This document shows, piece by piece, positions 22,134 through 33,973 of a stretch of 64,000 nt of DNA (the first letter of the stretch is position 1; every line of letters begins with the position of its first letter). The stretch covers positions 11,993,501-12,057,500 of the forward strand of contig CM049308.1 in the NCBI GenBank assembly GCA_026874595.1. Direction: 5' to 3'. The position numbers and the translations under genes were made by a program. The DNA is from Sipunculus nudus. Lineage: Eukaryota > Annelida > Sipuncula > Golfingiida > Sipunculidae. The notes under the pieces are model-generated. The model did no database searches. It had not been told where the DNA came from and saw nothing but the letters and a program-made list of their open reading frames with translations.

Positions 22134-22160
22134 CCCCCCCCCCCCCTCCCCCCCCCCCCA
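22134..22160 (+). repeat. Poly-C tract
   Basis: Nearly pure C with a single T interruption. The complementary strand is a G-run capable of G-quadruplex folding. It gives rise to the proline-rich open frames here. Confidence 0.9.
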
Positions 22161-22855
22161 AGTTTTCTAGACTTCAGGACTTTTTTAAGGGGCGCTTTGA
22201 CCAAAAAGGGGTTCTGGTGCCCTTGTTCAGGGCTTTGGTTGAACCAGTGGTCAAACCAAGCTCAACCAAAAACGGTTGTTGGTTCTGCACTGACAGAAGG
22301 TTGGATTTTAGGCCTTCATACAAAATCACAGTTCCATGGCCAGTACATCTGTAGACATGGCCCCGGATAAAATACAAGTGTAATTGGGCATTGTGTGCAA
22401 ATGGGTTGAAACCAAGTTGCATCAGGGTAATGTTGCCTTGAAAAACATAAAACCACAACAAGCTTAATAGGGAAATTTGGATAAACCATCTCATTGTCGG
22501 TCTTGAAATCTGTTAACCAACTTTAAAAAAAAAAACAAGGGACCTACGGGTCACAGCACTCAGCTGTTATATATGATAAAAAAATATGATTTAGAAATGA
22601 GGCACATGCTGGTTTTGTGTGGTAATAAGTATAAGCTGTATTATGAGTTGTTGTTGTTTGGCTTATGTATGATTTTGATAGTACCTTAGGAGACAGAGAA
22701 GAGAATTGATTTCATTTATTTTATTAACAAATGGAGTACTATTGTCACACAGATTTTGACTTGGCCATATAACTTATAAGCAGAACATATAATATAAGAG
22801 TTTAACTATTTATTAAAAAAATTACAAATATTGTCCCAGATATTATTTTTATTAA

Positions 22856-25534
22856 CAAGGCCTACAGGCCTAATGCGAACCTGTGCAAATGGATATACAC
22901 CTGGTATAACGCTTCAATGCTGAACCACTACTTTTCATATATAAGAACAATGCAAGTACTAAACATTTTGAACAATACACAAACATCACTGCTGAAATTC
23001 TGGCATGGGTGCACACAACACAAAAATTATTGTAGGTGGCACCACCAGTCTTGTATACGACAAAGCTATTTGACATGTATAAATATGCCCAATTTCAGGC
23101 TGATATATCAAATTCCTCCTTAGAATTAAGCAATACACTTTGCAGAAGTCATTGTAGATGGCGACACCTGTCTTGTGAACGAGAAAGCCATTAAAGACAC
23201 ATAGACAGGTCAGAATATCAGGCCTTGAGTCTGATGCACCGGGCTGACCAGGCTTTGCACTGAGTGAACTCTTGACCTGCACCTGGCTAGACTGAGTGAA
23301 CTTTTGACCTGTACTTGGCTGCACTGAATGAACATGAGGTGATCACATGATACTCATGAGGTGATCACATGCTACCCATGAAATGATCACATGCTGCCCA
23401 TGAGGTGATCACATGCCTTGTTTTTGGCTGCACTGATTGAACTCTTGGCCTAAATCTGGCTGCACTGAATGAACTCTTGATCTGTTGCCAAATCTGAAAC
23501 AGTTGGCAGTTTCTCAACCTATTCAAGAAACATACACAATCTTGGCCTGTTACGTAACTCTGCTAAAATTTATCCAACACAAACCATTTGAACAAACTTG
23601 AGAAGGCTCGTCTCTGGGATCATTTCTGTAAATTATTGAACAATTTGGCTGGACTCTTTACAAGAAGAAGAAGTTTTTATCAGCTTTTTCCCTGTAAAAT
23701 CTAAGTAAATGCGATAGGGAAAATAAGCAGAATCCATCAACATTTGATATGTGACTGATAATTGCATAAAATTTGGGGATGGTAGCTCCTGCTATTCCTG
23801 AGAAATGATATGTAATATCATAAATCTACATTTTTAAAAGCTTTTAAAAAGCATTCTTGTCAATATTTTCCATAGATATTCTAAAATCTAAATGTCTAGA
23901 GGCATGATGTAATGGATGTTGATAAACTGGTGCTAGGCTAGATGTATCTGCTTCACACAGCTAACATATATGGTAAAATGACTCAATTCAATCTTTATAA
24001 TTCAGCCAAAATTCATTTTTTTGAACCATAAAAGACAATTATTATTAGAATGATTCAGGGAATTATTCTTGCAAAATATTAAACAAACTGGCCTCAGTAT
24101 CATCAGTCGAAAAACGTTTTGTAGGTTTATAACTCATATGGGAAAATACAGCAAAATGGCTTCCCATAACTCAGCCAAAAATCATTGAACCAAAACCATT
24201 TGAACAAACTTGAATTATCAACTTCTAAGGATAATTAATGTGTGAGATTTAAGAATTTGGCCCAGTGGTTTTTGAGAAGAAGATTTTTGTAGCCACTTAG
24301 CTTACATTGGCTGTCATGGCATATGACTAAATTAAGCTTCCCATAACTCAGCCAAAAGTCACTGAACTGAGACCATTTGAACAAACTTGAATTATCAACA
24401 TCTAAGGATAATTAATGTGTGAGATTTAAGAATTTGGTCCAGTGGTTTTTGAGAAGAAGATTTTTGTAGCCACTTAGCTTACATTGGCTGTCATGGCATA
24501 TGACTAAATTAAGCTTCCCATAACTCAGCCAAAAGTCACTGAACTGAGACCATTTGAACAAACTTGAATTATCAACATCTAAGGATAATTAATGTGTGAG
24601 ATTTAAGAATTTGGTCCAGTGGTTTTTGAGAAGAAGATTTTTGTAGCCACTTAGCTTACACGGGCTGTTATGGCACATGACTAAATTCAGCTTCCCATAA
24701 CTCAGCCAAAAGTCACTGAACTGAGACCATTTGAACAAACTTGAATTATCAACATCTAAGGATAATTAATGTGTGAGATTTAAGAATTTGGCCCAGTGGT
24801 TTTCGAGAAGAAGATTTTTGTAGCCACTTAGCTAAAATGGGCTGTTATGGCATATGACTTAATTCAGCTTCCCATAACTTAGCCAAAAGTCACTGAACTG
24901 AGACCATTTGAACAATCTTCAGAAAGCACTACCCTAGGATCATTTCTGTGCGATATTCAACAATTAGGCCATTTCGTTTCAGAGAAGAAGTTATTTGTAG
25001 CTGTATGTATGATACGGGCACTGATGACCCCCGTACAAAAAAGGCCGATGCAGGTGGCGCCACCAATACCTAAATTTCAGATATGACTCATGTGACCAAC
25101 ATTGGCATAAAATTTGGTGGTAATAGCTTAAGCCATTTCTGAGATTGTAATTTTAGTATGCTTTTTTGGACAGATGACTAAGTTCAACTTCCTGTAACTC
25201 GGCCAAAAATCACCAAACTTAAACCATTCGAACAAACTTGAGAGAGATTGTTCCAGGGATCATTTCTGTGAAATATTGGACAATTTGGTTGAACAGTTTT
25301 GGAGAAGATTTTTAAAGGTTTTTTAGCTTTTTCCCTATAAAATTTAAGAAAATGCAGTTAGCCAAAAAATAAGCAAAATCCGATAGAGTTTTTCAGATGA
25401 CTAATATTTTGCATAAAATTTCGTTATGCTAATTCTTGCCGTTTTCAATATAGTATGGGTTAACGTACAGACGACGGACGACGGCCGATGGATGCCTGAC
25501 GAGGCCACACCATCGCATAAGCTCACAGGTTCGC
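22856..25534 (+). mobile_element. Element inserted in left copy of A, TAA-flanked
   Basis: Compared with the uninterrupted right copy (TTTTTATTAAAAATAATAAG on this strand), the left copy is split here, with TAA on both sides (22853-22855 and 25535-25537). Ends: CAAGGCCTACAGGCCTAATG then CGAACCTGTG; and, at the far end, GCTCACAGGTTCGC, the reverse of the subterminal block. Inside: GTAGGTGGCACCACC near 23033, four copies of a roughly 22-base GAGGTGATCACATG unit near 23336-23420, a 177-bp array and GCAGGTGGCGCCACC near 25050. No gene. Confidence 0.85.
24075..24920 (+). repeat. 177-bp tandem array
   Basis: TGAATTATCAAC recurs at 24211, 24388, 24565 and 24742, exactly 177 bases apart, with near-identical flanks such as GGATAATTAATGTGTGAG and AGTGGTTTTTGAGAAG. 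Units 2-4 differ by only a few bases, units outside are clearly diverged. The array lies within the TAA-flanked element. Confidence 0.92.
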
Positions 25535-27629
25535 TAAAAATAATAAGAGAATTGTATGATTTTTAAAATGAAATATAACTGAAATGATTACTAAAATAAT
25601 ATTAAAGAATATATTCATGAATGCATTCATGAATACATTTGGAAAGTATTTGCACTGGTATTCATATACTTTCATTTTTACCTGAATTCCCATTCTTTAT
25701 GCAAGAAATTTTATAATGGAGTACATATTCATATTCGTATTTAAATACAATTGCAAAGTATTCCCACCATGTCTGGTATTTATTCAGTTTTCACCAAAAA
25801 ATGGTGTTGAGAATCCAGAATGTACAAACTTCACACATTTAAATAATGATCATAAGTACCTGGTTTTATGGCTTATATTAAAAAAAATAAATGTGATATA
25901 TTCATTTTGGACTAATTTCACATCAATGTACACACTAGACACAGTAGGAATCTAGATTAATATTATCAACTGCATCTTTGTCTATCATTAATATCCTTCA
26001 TATGATCCCTAATGATTAGTAATGAATAATATGATTTACTTTTTTATTATTAAAATTGAACTGAAAAATGCCATAGGTGACTGCATGGTGTTATTTGGAA
26101 TATTTGACATTCTATCCATCGATACAAGATTCTAATATCATCAGTAACTGCTAGTTAATTCCCTATTATTATAAACTAACAAATTCCTTTTCTATTTTTT
26201 TTAATTTGTTATTAAAAACCAATAAAAATTGATTAATTTATTGTTTATTGTTATGTTGTTAGTTAAAACTACTAGATGAGTTGGGTTGGACACCTGGATC
26301 AACTGTGGCTGGCCATAAGCTGCCTGGCTGCCCCAGTATATGCCTCGCCTCAACTTACAGGTGACTCAAGAGTGGCTGGAGAGAGCCAAGGTCTGACATG
26401 GTCTCATAAAAACATTAATAAAAGCTACAATTTTTGGCCAATTTCATTCAGCTTTCTAAACTAAAAAGCTGAAATCCTTATGTGTGCATGATATGAAAAT
26501 TATATAAACAGAGCTCACATGAAACAAAAGTGAAATGGTCAAAGTTGGGCAAAATTTAAGGTACTAATTTTATATTTATACTAATAACTTATAAAATTAA
26601 AAAAATTCAGAACTATTTTGGGAAATCAATTGAATCTTGATTAGATAATGTTACATCCCTGACAAAAAAATCTCTAGCTTCAGCAAGCCCCTTGTTGAGG
26701 GAGTAAATATATTTCTTGATTTTTTACAAAGTGCATTATGTTTGGGCCCATAACTTAAAACAATTACACAATACTGACATCATTTCTGGCATGTGCACAG
26801 AGAATGTATAGAAAAACATGTATATTATATATGATTAAAGTCAGATCAGTGGTTTTGATATTAGGCTGTATTGAAATGTAACAATGGGTTTTTAATTGAA
26901 AAATGAAGTTTTTCATTAACATCTCAAAGGCATTAAGTCCTAGCGACCAAAATCTTGGCATGATAGGGGATTTTGGAGACATCTAATTGTATGCCAATTT
27001 TTACGAACTGAGAGCTTAAGCTGGGGAGCTGAGCTCTTGCAAACTGCATAACACTTGCCTGATGTAAACAATATGTTACATGGTGCTTGAAAACTTGAAT
27101 AAAATCTACAGTTTTTGATCAACTGGTTTCAAATTTTTGGTGTTAACAGACAAAATGCTAACAATAACATGATGTGAAAATTAAATCCACAGTACTTACA
27201 GTAAAAAAAAGTGCCATGGTCAAAGTTGGGCAAAATTTAAGGTACCAATTTTTTATTTTTATTGATATTTTTCTTAAATTATATAATACAGACATAATTT
27301 CAGGCATGTATATAGGAACTATATAGAGGAATATTTATGGTAAATATGAGGAAAAACAGATGAGTGGTTTTTATATTAGGCAGCCCTGAAGTGTGAAAAT
27401 AGGTTTTTAATAAAAAATTGAGGTTTTTCCTTAATTTCTCAAAGGAACAAAGTAGCAAAGACCCAGTTTTCGGCTTGGTAGGAGATCTTGGGGACATCTA
27501 ACACTATGCCGAATTTTGGATTCCTAGGTCTTACGGTTTCAAAACGTGCCACATCTACGGACGGACAGACGGACGGACGACGGACAATGGACCACGACTA
27601 TAGCTCAGATAACTTATAGTCAGCTGAGC

Positions 27630-29129
27630 TTAAAAACCTGCATATATTTTTAGGAAATGTGACAAATGTTGACATTGATTTCGTCTTTACCAAGGTGACA
27701 TTTTGTTTTTGTGTTTTAGTGCAATCTAGCAACCAGCTTCTGTTCACAACCAACCAACCAACTTGTCGAAATGTACCTTCTAAAGGCTAGGGTTCGTCAT
27801 TAGTCTTACCAGTCCAGGGTTTGACCACCCTTATTAAGTAATAGGTCAAATTTTGCTCCCACCTTATTCCCGCTCCATCCACCTCTAATGACATCAAGAC
27901 TTTAAGAGCGAGTATAAAATCTGGTCTACATGGAAGAGGTTATGAGTGTATACGGATAGACGTAATGATGTTTAGAAATCATGTAATGGAGAATAGGCAT
28001 GTCAATGTCATATCACCAGGCATGTCATGGCTTATGTTGATTACTACTAATTAGCCGCCGACGTCGACACAACAGGTTTCAGGTATCTGTTGCGTCGCCA
28101 GACCACCAAAGGGCTTACTGGGGATATTGAACGATACAATCTGTTACTCTTAGAAAGAAAATTAAATAAAAATATTTCCGATGGTTTTAGCAGACCAATG
28201 TTCACATAATGGTGTATGTCGAAAGGCCTGTAACAAAAAATAACCATTCTGGAAAGCATGAAGCACATGTAGATCAACAACTGATAGTATTTGTCCAGAG
28301 AGAATTGAAGCATTAAGAGCCCCGGTAGACATCTTGCAATTGGTGGCAGTCCTGTATAAGGCTTTAGGCCTGTGTACTATTATGTTCATATTTTAACTTC
28401 CTTGGTGCATAATAGGGCTGAGAACAGAACAGTAATGTTTTCTAGTGGTCAAATATACAATACACATAGATGTACTGAACATTAATCAGTGGATATATGT
28501 TAAATCTCACAGTTATTTATGGAGTGTTATAATTACAGTTAACTGCAGGTGCAATCTATGGACTCCACAATGCGTCAGTCACTGAAAAAAAGCAATTGAG
28601 GAGTTCATTCTTATGGGCTAACTACTAATATGAGTCGGTCCAGTCAGTTTAGACCCATCTTGGAAATGAGGACTGGATTCTAAGCGGTAACAAAGTGGTA
28701 GCAAAATTTGAATTATTATTTAATAAGAATAGGGACGTATTAGGGCTGGACCAATTCTTTTCCTTAATCCTGGAGGCTGGACCCGTCCCTGTTCTACATA
28801 CGACGTAATTCTGTTAATAAACTTTCATTAAAAGGTAACAGTCCCTAGCATCTGCGGGCATCAGGGATTAACTGGTCTGACAGATCAGATCTTTGAGGTC
28901 ATCCCTGTCAGATTCACAGAGACTCGGCCTATGACTATGAGCAGAGGAGACCGACCGGAATTCCCCCATCCCTCTGCCCCATCTCATCGGGCGATCCCGG
29001 CGTCTCAAGTTAAACCGCAACTCCACATGCAAATTTGCACACTGAATGCTGTATTTTTTAAATATGATATCTAGATTTATATATTTACCTTTGATCTAAT
29101 GATCACCCTGATCTGTCATCTAAACTTTT
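27630..29129. other. Intergenic stretch
   Basis: No gene recognised. About 27800-27910 (GGTCAAATTTTGCTCCCACC, then CCATCCACCTCTAATGAC) resembles one end of the inverted-repeat element at 51302, so it is a solo or broken copy. 28850-29010 is less AT-rich than its surroundings and holds no recognisable coding frame. Confidence 0.45.
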
Positions 29130-29225
29130 TAAATTTTCGTCCATTGAGTTTTCGCGGCATAGTCCGAAACCAAAACAGTAAGGTCAAGGTTGCTGCGGCT
29201 CCTCTCCGCGCAGTTTGCAATATTA
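29130..29225 (-). promoter_or_regulatory. Candidate MIS18BP1 promoter (weak)
   Basis: A small CpG-bearing island in AT-rich DNA: on the minus strand GCGCGGAGAGGAGCCGCAGC followed by CCGCGAAAAC (29149-29158), an E2F-like site. E2F/DREAM control of centromere genes is established in animals. A possible donor AAAG|GTAAAT follows at about 29090. No transcript evidence and the distance to exon 1 is 8.7 kb, so this is only a suggestion. Confidence 0.25.
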
Positions 29226-31039
29226 ACAATATTTTGTAGTGTCACACCGGTATACCTTATAATTTTCATAACCATATAAAAACCTAAAAATTTGATGTAA
29301 TGTATTGCATCAGACCCCTAATAATCTATACCATTATTTCTTTTATAGTTTTCTCATGTTCTCCATTGGAGATTTTAAAGTTGCTTGACTGGAGAGTTCC
29401 TGCTTTCAAATCACAAATAAACAGAGGATTCTCAGATTTCGCGTACAACGGTGCCGCATTCCGCCACGGGAATGTGCAATATGCATGTAACATGATGTAT
29501 GTCGAATATAATTAATGTGGTAAATTCTTAGACATAAACAAATTTATGTTCTCGGTCAGGAATTCTGATCGCTCTTGGAACCTTACATTTTCACGGGAAT
29601 ATGCTAAGGATATTTCCCCACTTTAAATTAAGCCTACTTTAATTTAATTAAGTCAAAGTCGGCCTTATAAAGTCTAATACAAATCAATTAAAAAACTAGT
29701 TGAGTATAACTTAAATAAAATAAATTTATTTTCATAAAATTTGCACATTCTTGTAACTTAAAAAATTAGTCCAATATATCAATTGTAATTACATAATTAT
29801 ATATCACACTGAAATGAAAAGAAAAATTAATTTATCTGCGTATTCCAAATATATCATGCTGCTTCCAGTGTAGAAATATGTCTACACATAAAAGAAGATA
29901 ATAAAGAAGAATTAAAGAAGAAGATATATCACTGCAAATGAGAGGATTAGAAATATTATCATGAAAACTTACTTAATACAAAAAACTACTTAGTACTGAC
30001 CCTAATGGGTTCCCTAACAGAAAACACCATATACAGCACGTGAGCCAAATTATAGAAAATAATAAAAAAAAAAAATGAACACGGAATATGCAGCCAGTCG
30101 ATTGTGGGTACAAATTATCAATAATTTATATTCACTGTTTTGATGTATTTTTCTTATCATACTATATGCTAAGAGGGTCCGGAAATTCAAATATTTTCCC
30201 TTTCACATTTATATATTTGTAGGGAAAATATTTTTTTTCTTTTATAAATATTGATATATTTGTAGATATTTACCGTTAAAATTGATTGAGGCAGGAAACA
30301 GTTTTTGGAATAGAATTCTAATTATTTCATTCATCATATATTTAACTTGGATAAAGGATCTCTGAGAGCCCATATAAGTTTTTTTAACTGTTCATATTCT
30401 ATTCGACGAGATATTATCACAAGGCCATGCATGCAATCACAAACCTTTCCGGGCCCTGGCCCTGGAACATAAGCATCCCTGCATGCAGGGGATGATGAGG
30501 CTATTGTCCAACCTTAAAAAAAATTTTGGCAATTGGTCAACATTTCTGCCTTGCTCGAGATGGCATATAGGCCAGTCATCATGCCCTGCTAAGGGGTTCA
30601 TGTAAAACGACATAATTCGGAACCTCTTGGAAGTACCATATTTTAATATTTTAATTATTACCATTAGCTCAAGGACTGGCAGTATTGTATGTTTCGGATA
30701 GTCCTGAAATATTCTAAATTCAGACATGTTTCTTCATTTAAAACTAAATTGCTGTGTGTTTCATTTCATTTATTGGGGAATTCCTACAACACCTCAATTA
30801 TTGTTTGCATGTTACTAAAGTCAGTTAGGTAAAGGTGGGTCTATAAATCCGCGCAGTGACGCGATGGTTACTGTGGATAAATATAAAAAAAAACAGAACA
30901 CACATACACCCTTACAAACACACCCACACACACATATATATATATTTATATATAAGTTCATAAAATACAACTTATTGCAGCTCTTCTTTTATGTATCGAT
31001 CACCTTGATCGTGGAATGGCAACCAAACTCTTTCAGTAA

Positions 31040-31143
<104 letters not shown>

Positions 31144-31274
31144 CTCGTAATTTCGTAAAGTCTCGGCTTTTCAAACCACGCCGTTAGCTTCATTCTAACC
31201 ACATTCACCTGATGATCGGGTCGCATCCCGTGAAACAGACTGTTGTGAATTAACAGTGTTGTTTTTCTTCAGAG

Positions 31275-31275
<1 letters not shown>

Positions 31276-31326
<51 letters not shown>
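31276..31326. repeat. (AT)n microsatellite
   Basis: About 25 AT dinucleotides, 135 bases after the compound (CT)n(AT)n tract. Confidence 0.97.
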
Positions 31327-31329
<3 letters not shown>

Positions 31330-32447
31330 CACTTCAGCATTTGCATTTAAAAATTCATGAATATCTAACAGTTACAGGCTGATATAATGCAAGTTTTCTT
31401 TTGTTTTCATGCGAATACAGGGAGATATATGGAGTGTGTAGAATAATGTGCTGATCACGGCTTATATTAACCCCATTTCGTTCCTTTGACATTCGAAAGT
31501 TTAAGATCGACCAGCCAATCGGTAGTGTTTTTACTATATTTTCTAACAACACCCACCCTGTGCGAGAAAAATTTAAGTTTGTGTTAACCACTCTGCATGT
31601 TGTTTGATTTTCTTTCCGCATGAACACAAGCATGGCTCGCAGTTTAGGGTTGGAAGTGACTCGTTACCAGATTTTCAGTTTGTTTTGCGAGTTCACGTGT
31701 ATTCTTCTGTGTTTATTCCTAATTCGTAGTCAAATGTTATGATTAACTTCTGCTCGCCACGACATCAGGGCGAAATTATGGGTGGCCGTTACAGTACGTT
31801 CCCCCGTATATGGCTTGTATCACGACTCGGGCCAGGCTTACCAGCCCAATATAAATACCAACTGAGTCGTGTATTTACGGCTATAGGCTTAAACACACTG
31901 GGGTTTACCCAATTCAATCGTTCAACGTTAAGTCATTTCCAATTCTTTTAATTGTTTTTGGAAAATATCATTTACAATTTATTTAAAAGTTTTTATTCAG
32001 TTCAAATACGATAATCAATTTAAAAAAGTTGCAATCTCTTGGTAAAGAGACATTTCTTGGGCAAGTGTGTTGAGATAGAATTGAGTAAGAGGGAATAAGT
32101 AGAATGAATGTGGCGTTCTACATATAATGCTTGGACATTGCAATCCAAATTTATTCACCATATATCACACTGATGTACATTACAAATGTTATATCAGTTC
32201 ATTTTTATTTTAATATTTATATTGTGTTGTTAAAATCTCTTTGAATCTAGACTCTCGTTTGTTAAACAGTTTAAAACCCATTCATATCAGCCTATGGACT
32301 TTCAATTCATTTAATTTTTTTTTATTAAATATATCTGTTAATTTAAGTTTATTTTCCCTTATTAATTAAGTTATATTCCGATTCAATCCATATTTTATTA
32401 CAGGTCCGAAACATAGATTATTTACTCTTTTGCTAGGGCAGAATTTT

Positions 32448-32449
<2 letters not shown>

Positions 32450-32489
<40 letters not shown>
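32450..32489. repeat. (AT)n microsatellite
   Basis: About 20 AT dinucleotides in otherwise mixed AT-rich sequence. Confidence 0.95.
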
Positions 32490-32490
<1 letters not shown>

Positions 32491-33162
32491 CTGTTTTACT
32501 TATAATTTGCTAGTGAATTTTATCTTATCTTTATAGAGGTCCTGCAGATACCTTCAATAATTCTTATTATCTAAACTTTAAAAAAATGCAGATTATAATT
32601 GCAAATGGCTGTTATACAAACAGGGAAGCGCACTCATATGAGGAAATGTATCGTAGTTTTTTTTTTTTTTACTTTATTTTAAGAATATACGTTTCTGCTA
32701 CAGATGATGATACTAATTATCCATTTGATAAAAATATATAGTGCATGATATAATTTCACGAAGAGTTGAAACCATCTGTATAATAATGAAGAATGGTATG
32801 ATCTTTTATGATCGGATATACATACTATAATGATCGTTAATTGATTTAATACGCATTAGATGATCTATCGAAGTGCTTTTCTCTAAAAATAACTATTTAC
32901 CTTTATCAATTATACATCTACATATTATTCTAACGTATCAGAATCCGTGTCACAAAAATGCTTTGATTTATTGGTGAGTTTTTTTTTTCAAATACACATT
33001 GATACACTAAATTAGATATAAAAAATACAAATAATATTAAGCCATTCATGTCGTTTACATATCTCGTATATATATTCGTATTTAAACTTTGTGAAATTAT
33101 GTAATTCATACATCGATAGCTTTATCTCTTCACGGGAATGGATATCATAATGATGATTTATG

Positions 33163-33165
33163 ATG

Positions 33166-33208
<43 letters not shown>
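33163..33208. repeat. (ATA)n trinucleotide microsatellite
   Basis: About fifteen ATA/TAA units, reading as poly-isoleucine on the minus strand. It is not part of a gene. Confidence 0.95.
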
Positions 33209-33269
33209 TAAATACTCTCAGTATCACTACTATTATTACTACTAATCAGCTAACGGTTATTATAATATT

Positions 33270-33481
33270 CAGGGGCGGATCCGGGATTTAGGAAAAGGGG
33301 GGATCCAACCCAGGAGGACAAATGAAAATCCTAAAAAAAAGGTCATCATCAGGTCTGGAAAAATGAGGGTCCATGCAGGCCGAAAAATTACGTCTAAAAC
33401 CCCTTAAAAAAAAGTTGCTTCGGGTGAAAAAGGGGGGGGGGGGGTCCGGACCCCCTGGACCCCCCCCTGGATCCGCTTCTG
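33270..33481. mobile_element. CAGGGGCGGATCC inverted-repeat element upstream of SART1
   Basis: Left end CAGGGGCGGATCCGGG; right end, reversed, CAGAAGCGGATCCAGGGG. 212 bases, with a 14-base G-run followed by a C-rich palindrome near 33431-33470. The CAG ends look hAT-like, but flanking 8-mers (ATAATATT and ATACTGAC) do not match, so the class is open. It ends 278 bases before the SART1 start codon. Confidence 0.8.
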
Positions 33482-33759
33482 ATACTGACTAAATGTGGCT
33501 ATTTATGGAATTGCAATAGCTATATATGTATATGTAGTAGATTATGAATTTGTACGAGGTTATAAATCTCCAAGAAAATACTTGTGCCCTCTATGGTTTC
33601 GTTCTTAGGTCAAGGTTGGCCAGCTGAACGCACAGTGTGCGACTTCACGATGGTGAAAGAGATCTTGTAAACAAATTTTTCTCTGCGTCATTATTCGCGA
33701 TTCTGACCAACAAACATTGAAAAAAAGTTGACAATAAAGACGCTTTACAGGGAGCGAAA
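33482..33759 (+). promoter_or_regulatory. SART1: SART1 5' flank and probable 5' UTR
   Basis: Lies between the mobile element and the start codon. Holds a few CpGs (TATTCGCGATTC, GAACGCACAG), AGGTCAAGGTTG at 33607-33618 and no TATA box at a typical place. The start has a good context: GCGAAAATGG, with A at -3 and G at +4. The transcription start cannot be read from sequence. Confidence 0.45.
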
Positions 33760-33973
33760 ATGGGCTCATCAAAGAAACATAAAGATCGGGACAGGGATAG
33801 GGAACACAAGAAAAAGAAACGTCACCGTTCCAGGTCGCGATCCAGGGAACGACACAGCAGACGAGAATCCAGCAGGAAGCACAAACGGGGACACTCAGAG
33901 GACGATGACGTTACAGCAGGTGCCCCGCCACCTTCAAGGCCCAAGGAAGAATCAAGGGACAACAATGATGAAG
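33760..33973 (+). CDS. SART1: SART1 exon 1: RS-like start
   Basis: Encodes [20 protein letters not shown] then [15 protein letters not shown], a basic stretch with a short RS run, followed by an acid patch HSEDDDV and a Pro/Ser linker. Donor GAAG|GTAATA leaves phase 1. The frame reads on into the intron to a stop at 34003 if not spliced. Confidence 0.96.

Larger units (their letters stand above)
22535..27629 (-). mobile_element. Large element A, left inverted copy
   Basis: Begins ACAAGGGACCTACGGGTC and ends with GGACGACGGACAATGGACC and CAGTCAGCTGAGC. The whole of it, apart from one insertion, reappears reversed at 41097-46481. Examples are CACCTGGATCAACTGTGGC at 26290 against the reverse near 44190, and the TATTCATGAATGCATTCATG line at 25612 against 46070. 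Without its insertion this copy is about 2.4 kb; the right copy has extra tandem units. No transposase is seen, so it is non-autonomous. A short TTTAAA-rich flank leaves its target duplication unclear. Confidence 0.85.

Noticed and set aside
21815..22354. 179-codon frame with a proline run
   Set aside because: The prolines come from a poly-C tract; the rest is repeat-derived and not like any known protein.
24075..24920. CRISPR-like direct repeats
   Set aside because: Units are 177 bases with near-identical contents and no spacers; this is a eukaryotic tandem array.
26276..26464. 62-codon frame
   Set aside because: Part of element A; the reversed copy near 44.1 kb does not keep the frame intact.
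29075..29143. Short coding first exon for MIS18BP1 starting ATGGACGAA on the minus strand
   Set aside because: It meets TGA after 13 codons, and the only nearby GT donor would give a stop when joined to the exon at 20502.
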